From Pleurotus ostreatus/Saccharomyces cerevisiae fusant (lineage: Eukaryota > Opisthokonta): 14,219 nucleotides of DNA. The notes under the pieces were generated by a model. That model searched no databases. It saw nothing but the letters and a program-made list of their open reading frames with translations, and was not told the DNA's origin. Positions within the stretch are counted from its first letter, which is position 1, and each line of letters starts with the position of its first letter. Of the stretch, positions 8,657 through 14,219 are shown one piece after another. Where the stretch lies: positions 1 through 14,219 of the forward strand of contig JAMQCK010000901.1 in assembly GCA_024196135.1 (NCBI GenBank), written 5' to 3'. Position numbers and translations under genes: made by a program.

Positions 8657-9045
8657 CTTGTGTAAAGCGTGTCAGTCTGAGAAGACTGAACTTTTGTTGT
8701 GCGACGTGAAGTGAGTGGCGCGCGGATGACGGTGGCTGATCGCAAGCCTATGCCTTAGTCCCTAGGTGACTTCGTGACGGTAGCCTTCAAGTTGCCAAGC
8801 CGGGCAATGCGATTACTTCGTCGAGTGGCGTTTCGCTGAACAAGAACCGGCTATACAGCGTCATGTATCAGCAACCTCTTCCTATAGAGCTACGAGGGTG
8901 AAATCGAGGGGAAATCAGGTCCTTCAAATTGGACTACGCGCAGCGGGCTTTGAGGATGATGGTTCGAGTCAAGGCCGGACTGAGCCTCTGCGTTGCCATC
9001 ACCCAGGTAGCATGTGACCGTCGCGTGGTCTCGTCACAGACCTTC
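8657..9045 (-). promoter_or_regulatory. Hybrid promoter region of gene 3
   Basis: The gene-proximal part (to about 8745) resembles the leader of gene 4, with GCGCACCTTG near the donor and GGTGGCTGAT. The distal part (about 8815-9045) resembles genes 1 and 2: GTCGAGTGGCG, CAGCAACCTCTTCCTATAGA and the TGACTC-containing block at 8955-8974. The gene-1/2-type leader is thus still visible as a relic near 8818-8855, upstream of the gene-4-type leader now in use. Confidence 0.5.
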
Positions 9046-9117
9046 AATGCAAAGCCTTTTAACATTACTCGTACAGCAGCTCGCAAAGTAATAAGATGTT
9101 AGAAATCAGAAAAGTAG

Positions 9118-9710
9118 GTGCTACTAGAAATACCGCCCAAAAGCACAGGATCAAGTATACATACAGATAATTTAGAAGCCATTACGAGTCCATCCCCTCC
9201 CTGTCTCCGTCTCTACTGCATTCCAACCATGCTCGACGCTGCCCTACACGTCCTCTGAAAGGATGGCAGCGTAAGGAGGTCCGCCGACTTCGCGAAACGG
9301 CGCAGAAGACGAAGGCTCGGCGTGCGCGTAACGATGTTCAGCGGAGCGCGTATTTCACGCTACAACGCGACGCCGCGAGTTGACGCAGCTGCGGGGGAGC
9401 GTGCTTATGCCGCCTGACGCGAAATGCGCAGAGGCACAGGCGTCGTGCCGGCGATCTTCTTCTTGAGGGCATGCTGGACCACAGCCGGGTGGCGCATTTA
9501 GGACAAGCGGGGCCACAAGTTGACTTGGGCTGTTGTCGTACCAGGCAAAGCGCTCAGCCGCGATCGATGTCGTCCGTTCGTCACCAATGTCCTCGACTAC
9601 AGCTCGACGTCGAGGGCAGAGATCGCCCGGTCCCCATTAATGCGCTATGACGATCTTGTGAGTCGGAGGAAGACAGGGAAGGAGGAAAGCAACATACCAT
9701 TACTTTGAGC
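9118..9710. repeat. Spacer repeat copy B (between genes 3 and 4)
   Basis: Same-orientation counterpart of copy A (2380-3200), about 245 bases shorter because the segment matching 2641-2920 is missing. Frames open in copy A contain stops here, for example soon after the ATG at 9229, which argues against a conserved protein. No gene is called. Confidence 0.7.
9645..9697 (-). other. Predicted intron just after the stop codon of gene 4
   Basis: GTATGT donor 19 bases after the stop, pyrimidine-rich interior, CTCAC and TCATAG acceptor: 53 bases. It has the same position, and the same phase relative to the upstream frame, as the post-stop intron of gene 2. Confidence 0.5.
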
Positions 9711-9716
9711 TAAAGC

Positions 9717-11989
9717 TCATGCCATCCTCCGTCGCTTCGCTGCACGGGTTGCCCCCGCCATCCCTACGTCCATTTCCGCCGGCTCGGTGTCTTGCGCGCG
9801 CTTTGTGGCCGCTCGTGTCTGGCGCCGTGGGGGCGTGAGGACGACCGTACGCTCCGAGTCGTCGCTGGCGGGAGATGGCGTCCGCAGCGGCGGCGCCTGC
9901 ACTTTGGACCTCGTTGTCATGCGGCGGGACTTGCTAGACGCAGCGGGACGAGGTGCAGGAGGCGCGGGAGCGGCGGCGGTCACCCGCTTTCTCTTCGCCC
10001 GCTCACTGCGCTTCGTCTCGACGGCAGCTGGAGGACACTGAGCGGCGGCTGCCTCGCGCTTCTGACTCGCCTGCCGAGCACGAATATGCTTGCCGATGAC
10101 GATCATGACATCGACGTGCGAAGGACACGCGTCCTTCGGTCGAGTGATGAGGTTCCGCAAGTCGCATACCACATCCTTGAGGTCGTCGAAGTATGGGTCG
10201 AAGACCTCGTCGAGGAAGGCGCGGAACTTGGCGTCGTCGTAGTAACGCATGACCTCGGCTTTGTAGTCGCCGTCGCCGGAGAACCAAGGACCTAAACGCG
10301 ACTTGTGGATGTCGAAACCGCGACGGAATGTGTTCGAGGGGCCGGAGTAGCTTGCGCAGAGGATCATCAGGACGTAGAGGAACGACTCGAGGTCGTGCCA
10401 CGGTGCATGCTCGACAAGGTTCGGGTATTGCAGAATCTCGATGGCCATATACGGCAAAGTGCCCTGGGTTACGAGTGAGCGACGGCGACGATTCCAGTAC
10501 ATATCACACGCACCCTTGTGCAGCCCATTGGCCCTACTTTGTGCTTTCCACCGACGTGGAGGGCACCATCGAGGTCGATGAGAAGTCCCCGACGACGCGA
10601 CGAGTGCGCCGGTTCATGCGCCATGATGTTGTTCTCACTGATGTCGCAGTGCAGTGCGTCGGCGTCGATGTAGAGGTCTTGATGTGCTTTTCGAAAATGA
10701 GCCTCATCTCGGCAGCGGAGAGTGTGTAACATACCTTCAATCGCATCTTTCAGGAGCTCAAGCAGCTCGTCTTTCGACGAGAAGTCTCGAAGTGGCCTCG
10801 CGTACGGTTGTAGAACCAGGCGCCGGAGAACGAGGCACGGGGCGGGGCGGGAGACGGCGGCAGAGTCTGTCCCCTGATGAGATTGGCGCACCCAAGTGGT
10901 CGTCCATGGTTCTCCATCGGGACGCGACACGACCTCCTCGCAGACCAGGTCCGGTATCCCTTCGATCAACCGCGCCCTCTTCAAGAACATACCCTCTCTG
11001 TGACCCGTCTGCTCGTCCACCCACACGTTCTTGATGACGTAATCCTCTTTACTGCCCGCACGACGGCATAGCCAGCAGACGGTTCCGCGGCCTAGCATGT
11101 TCGCGTTGATACTGATGGTCCTCAGAATCTCGAGCTCATAGGTGCAGACCTTGAGGAAGCGCCGGTCATCGCGAAAGATGATGGTCGGGTCGATGCCTAA
11201 GAACGATTTGTCGAGCAGCGTCAAGCCCATGATGACCCGGGCGAAGAGGGCGGCATCTTCGTGCACGTTATATGTGCCGGAAAGAACGCGGCCGGCGCGA
11301 TCGAAATACGCCAGCTGGTACGTGTCACCTGCGAGAGCCAGACCGAGGTGGAACAAGCGATGTTCCTGAGTGGCGAAGACCTGCGCGGCGCCTGTGGTGA
11401 GTCCCTCGATGGCGACCTGCATATTCTCCGCAACCTCCTCAATCTGCACATCGCAGAGCACATTACGCCACTGCATGTCTCCTGGTCCGTCGTCCGCAAG
11501 CGCCATTCCATACGACGTGACGGTACTCCCGTCCGACCGAAGCCGCGGGCTTTCGGTCACGTACCATCGGCGGGCCGCGCTGGGCAACGGGTATCGTTTC
11601 TTGGCGTAGAAGAGCCAGCAGATCCGAGTGAATTTGGTGAAGAAGTCGGCGGTCGCGCACGCACGCTTCGCGCAGTCTGGGACAGTGGAGAAGAGTGGAT
11701 AATAAATCCATTTGCGATCGGAGAGGCTGTAGAAACTTTTGTTGATGAGGTTCATGATGACGTTTGCGGTCATACAGAATAGGGATTTCGGAAACAAAGT
11801 TGGTCCCAGGTCGCATTCGAGAAGGGAAGATTTGTCGGTGTCGGCTATGACATGTTGGTCGAGCGCGATCGCGGGTGAGAGCCGTTGTATCGGGGAGGGA
11901 GGTAGAGGAACGCTGGGGTAGCCCATACGTTGCGTCGGAGCCTGGAGTGAAGCTTCGTAGGAGGGTACGGGTCGGTTGACGCGCGTCAT
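9717..11989 (-). CDS. FunK1 fungal-type protein kinase, gene 4
   Basis: Exons are 11989-10735, 10686-10514 and 10463-9717, encoding 724 residues. Introns are 10734-10687 (48 bases) and 10513-10464 (50 bases). Motifs include YVIKNVW, HCDISENNIM (catalytic Asp 433, Asn 438), LIDLDGA (Asp 456), GTLPYMAIEIL and PWHDLESFLYVLM, so activity is likely. The basic tail has KRSERAKRKR, MTTRSK, SPASDDSERTVVLTPPRRQ and a terminal AKRRRMA, suggesting nuclear targeting. The first intron is a multiple of three and has no stop, so retention would add 16 residues just before the catalytic segment; its acceptor (GAAAAG) is poor. The start is the first ATG after the predicted leader intron (MTRVNR); upstream in-frame initiation would need TTG or GTG. 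It is divergent from gene 5. Substrate and pathway are unknown. Confidence 0.87.
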
Positions 11990-12002
11990 TGAGATAACTG
12001 TA

Positions 12003-12050
12003 CTGCTTGCATCGTCAGTAGAGAGAAGGAAATTGGCAACTGCGACGCAC
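12003..12050 (-). other. Predicted leader (5' UTR) intron of gene 4
   Basis: TCAAG|GTGCGT donor, a strong TACTGAC branch-like site and GCAAGCAG acceptor, 48 bases, ending 13 bases before the ATG. A second acceptor (TACAG, 11998) lies five bases on. It is the best-formed of the four leader introns. Confidence 0.6.
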
Positions 12051-12673
12051 CTTGAAAAGCCAAGCACCAATGAGAGTGCGTAAGATGCGCGCGGCGCTTG
12101 CTTCTACGAGGAAAAGCGACTATCGGAGCAGTCGTCGCAAGCCGGTGGCGCGGATGGTGGTGGCTGATGGCAACGTTGGATCTGCGTGACTGTGACAGTA
12201 ATCACACCATGGCAAGCCGAACCACACAAAGCGGCATCAGACATCAGATCCGGCCTCGTGCCTCGCGTCGCATTCCTTTTTTGAGAGCTCGAGCTTTGCG
12301 AAGATAAACTGAAAAATTGTGAGCATGATATAGGGTAGCTCTCCATAGCTCCTATGCTACATCACCGCAAGTTGACGCGGACTAGTACGAAAGGACTCGA
12401 GCCACGTGGTGGTCATGCACCGCAGTCACAAAGCGAACATGTCACAACAGTGGCATGCGCATTGCGATCATTCTGTTCTTGAACTCTGACCAGCAAGTCG
12501 CGCACCGAAAAACCGCCCTCGCGAGCCCAATCTCGAACGCGCCACTGGCTGGTGCGTGACCCGTCAATCGATTCGGAGCAACACACTGACGTACAGACAG
12601 AACTCGCATACGCCGACGAGCCACCTTTGCCACCCAGCTTCGCCTCCGTTCTGCACTATCAAGTCCCCAAGCA
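12051..12673. promoter_or_regulatory. Divergent spacer between genes 4 and 5
   Basis: This 620-base region lies between two genes transcribed away from each other, so it should hold both promoters. The part near 12130-12165 (GGTGGCGCGGATGGTGGTGG) resembles the leader region of gene 3. A weak TATA-like GATATAGGG lies at about 12328. The minus-strand open frame 12442-12777 has no recognisable motif and overlaps the start of gene 5. Nothing else could be supported. Confidence 0.4.
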
Positions 12674-14193
12674 ATGCAGGCTCTCCGAGAGAGAGGTAGC
12701 ACCCCGCAGGTGGTTACCGCTGCCTCCCACCCACACGCCCTCACTACATCTACCCTGAGAGGAGATGCCACCCTCACCGCTCACCGCGCCATCGGAAGAC
12801 ACGACAATATGGACATCGTCGTCAACAATGAGGTCGGAGACGATGTAACCATATCAGAAGTCGCCAAACTCAACAAGGTCTTATTCCCAAACGACGCATT
12901 CCCTATACCCCCCCAGGCGGCGTTCAAAATGATGAACAGAAAATCGGCGTGGCACAAGGACGGACAATGGCTACAGGATCCTCCAGACTGGTTCGAAGCA
13001 GGATCTGAGGCTGACACTGCCGGATTTATCCAGCGGCTATGCGACTGCTATCGAGAACTACTCAAGGCGAAAGGGATCGAAGTCAAGACCGAGGGGCGCG
13101 AATGGTCGGCGGCGTACTGCGATAAACCTCTCCCCGGTGGCTTCATACTCCGAAAGCCCGACATCGTCTCCGTGAAGTCGACCCGTGACGGACCGACCTG
13201 GGAAGATGTTGTGTCGGACGTGCAGCTCAAGTCCAGCCCCGAAGAGTTGAAGGCTGTGACGAAGCAGCTTCGAGACGGTGGCCTGAACGTCCTCACCGCT
13301 CAAGACGACAGACTGCACCATATCGGCGTGGGAATCCTCGGAGACGGAATCTTCACGCTCTTGCAGGACCGCTCAGGCTGCTTGCGCTCGAAAGTCATCG
13401 ACATAAACAAAGACCCGGTCGAGTTCCTCCGCATCATCCTCGGCCTTACGTTCCTGGACAGGAAATATCTCGGATACGATCCCAATATCACGACGCGAGA
13501 TGGGAAACGATTTCTCAATATGGGACGCGCGCACTTTGAGATCCTTCAGAGACTCATCGGCAAGGACGCGGGTACTCGTGGTCTTGGTACTGTCCGCTGG
13601 CGCTGTCGCCGCCTCAATGGCAAGAGGAAGGGGCAAGTCGAGATCGTGAAGACTTGCTGGATCGATCGAAGCCGAGAGAATACGGAGGACGTTTACCTCG
13701 AGCGCGTCAAGGAGGAAGAAATCCCGGGTGTCCCGACACTCGTCGAGTTCGAGTACGTCACAACGGGCAACGATGTTCGAGTCTCGACCGCCACCATACG
13801 AGAGCAGGCTCTCAGCAGATCGCAGCTCGAAAAGTACGACTTCGAGGTTAGAGACCTTACTCGCCTAGTACAGGAGGAGGAAGGCGTGCCTCTCTCCTGC
13901 TTCGAGACTTTACCGGAACTGCTTTTTGGACTATCGGACTCGGTCAAAGGTGAGTCGCCGTATTCTGCACTCTTGATGCTGGTTCTGACTGGAGATCATT
14001 GCTCAAGCTCACAAGACCGTCTGCGAGAAAGCGCACATTCTCCACGCCAATATCAACGAGAATAGTGTCCTGCTAAACAACGCATCCAAACCGGGGACCC
14101 GTGAAGGTCTGCTCCAAGACTTTAACAACGCTCACTTCATTCAAGAGGGGCCCGATGCGGAAGAGCGCCAGGCCGCCACAGGCCTCAAAAGTG
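12674..14193 (+). CDS. Divergent FunK1-family predicted pseudokinase, gene 5 (3' end outside window)
   Basis: Exon 1 is 12674-13949; a 58-base intron (13950-14007, with a CTGAC branch-like site) leads to exon 2 (14008-14193), which ends at a GTAAGT donor. Homology to genes 1-4 is clear though distant: FPIPPQ, DVQLKSS, AQDDRLHHIGVGIL, QDRSGCLRSKV, FLRIILGLTFLDRKYLGYDPNI, LGTVRWRCRR and EIVKTCW (N-lobe Lys 326). The intron falls at the same site and phase (G|CN-CAC) as in the array. The catalytic loop is HANINENS (residues 438-445), lacking the catalytic Asp and the Mg-binding Asn; QDFNNA keeps the DFG-position Asp. Phosphotransfer is therefore unlikely. Exon 2 is 186 bases, one base out of phase with the 173-base exon of the paralogues, so a frameshift is possible near 14156-14161. 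The start may instead be the ATG at 12809. The third exon is beyond the window. Confidence 0.78.
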
Positions 14194-14219
14194 TAAGTTG
14201 CATTCTTTGACGCGACAGA

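Larger units (their letters stand above)
1..12050 (-). repeat. Tandem array of four FunK1 gene units
   Basis: Four co-oriented units with start codons at 1997, 5487, 8610 and 11989 (steps of 3490, 3123 and 3379 bases). Coding exons, intron positions and phases, leader introns and parts of the spacers are shared, which is the mark of tandem duplication including flanking DNA rather than of separate family members brought together. Confidence 0.85.

Noticed and set aside
10469..10513. Unspliced C-terminus of gene 4 exon 2 ending at a stop, which would give a shorter kinase
   Set aside because: The strong GTGCGT donor and CCAG acceptor join directly to GTLPYMAIEIL, the expected FunK1 continuation, as in the other paralogues.
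12442..12777. Minus-strand open frame of 111 codons in the divergent spacer
   Set aside because: No motif was recognised, it overlaps the coding start of gene 5, and no splice pattern or paralogue supports it.
1..14219. tRNA, rRNA, CRISPR array or intact transposon
   Set aside because: No regularly spaced short repeats, no tRNA-like cloverleaf, and no transposase or reverse transcriptase motifs were seen on either strand.

Overview
The window reads as nuclear DNA of a filamentous basidiomycete, probably a mushroom-forming Agaricomycete. The genes are broken by very short introns (about 44-58 bases, GT...AG, several with a CTNAC-type branch site), there is no bacterial gene organisation, and the encoded proteins belong to the FunK1 fungal-type protein kinase family, which is known to be expanded in Agaricomycetes. 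Order, family and species cannot be named from the sequence alone.

Layout. Four FunK1 paralogues lie head to tail on the minus strand: gene 1 (1-1997, 3' end cut by the window), gene 2 (3209-5487), gene 3 (6329-8610) and gene 4 (9717-11989). Their start codons are spaced 3.1-3.5 kb apart. A fifth, more diverged FunK1-like gene (gene 5, 12674 onward, 3' end cut) is on the plus strand, divergent from gene 4 across about 620 bases. The minus-strand genes share one architecture: a leader intron just upstream of the ATG; a long first coding exon carrying the N-terminal region and the kinase N-lobe with the Val-Ile-Lys lysine; a phase-1 intron; a second exon of exactly 173 bases with the catalytic loop and metal-binding Asp; a phase-0 intron; and a third exon with the rest of the C-lobe and a basic tail ending in a Lys-Arg-rich nuclear-localisation-like cluster. 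Where the 3' end is visible (genes 2-4), a further intron appears to lie just after the stop codon.

The main biological point is that the array mixes apparently active and apparently dead kinases. Genes 1, 2 and 4 keep HCDISENN (catalytic Asp and Mg-binding Asn). Gene 3, with an intact reading frame, has HGNISDEH, and gene 5 has HANINENS, so both lack the catalytic Asp and the Mg-binding Asn and are predicted pseudokinases. Gene 5 also shows a one-base phase anomaly at the end of its second exon.

The spacers are duplicated with the genes. The promoter blocks of genes 1, 2 and 3 align, and the gene 2/gene 1 spacer aligns with the gene 4/gene 3 spacer. The pattern is mosaic: exon 3 of gene 2 is almost identical to that of gene 4, while its 5' end resembles gene 1; and gene 3 joins a gene-4-like leader to a gene-1/2-like promoter. 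This suggests tandem duplication followed by gene conversion or unequal crossing-over. No tRNA, rRNA, CRISPR array or intact transposon was seen. All exon boundaries are predictions without transcript support, and identities were judged by eye.
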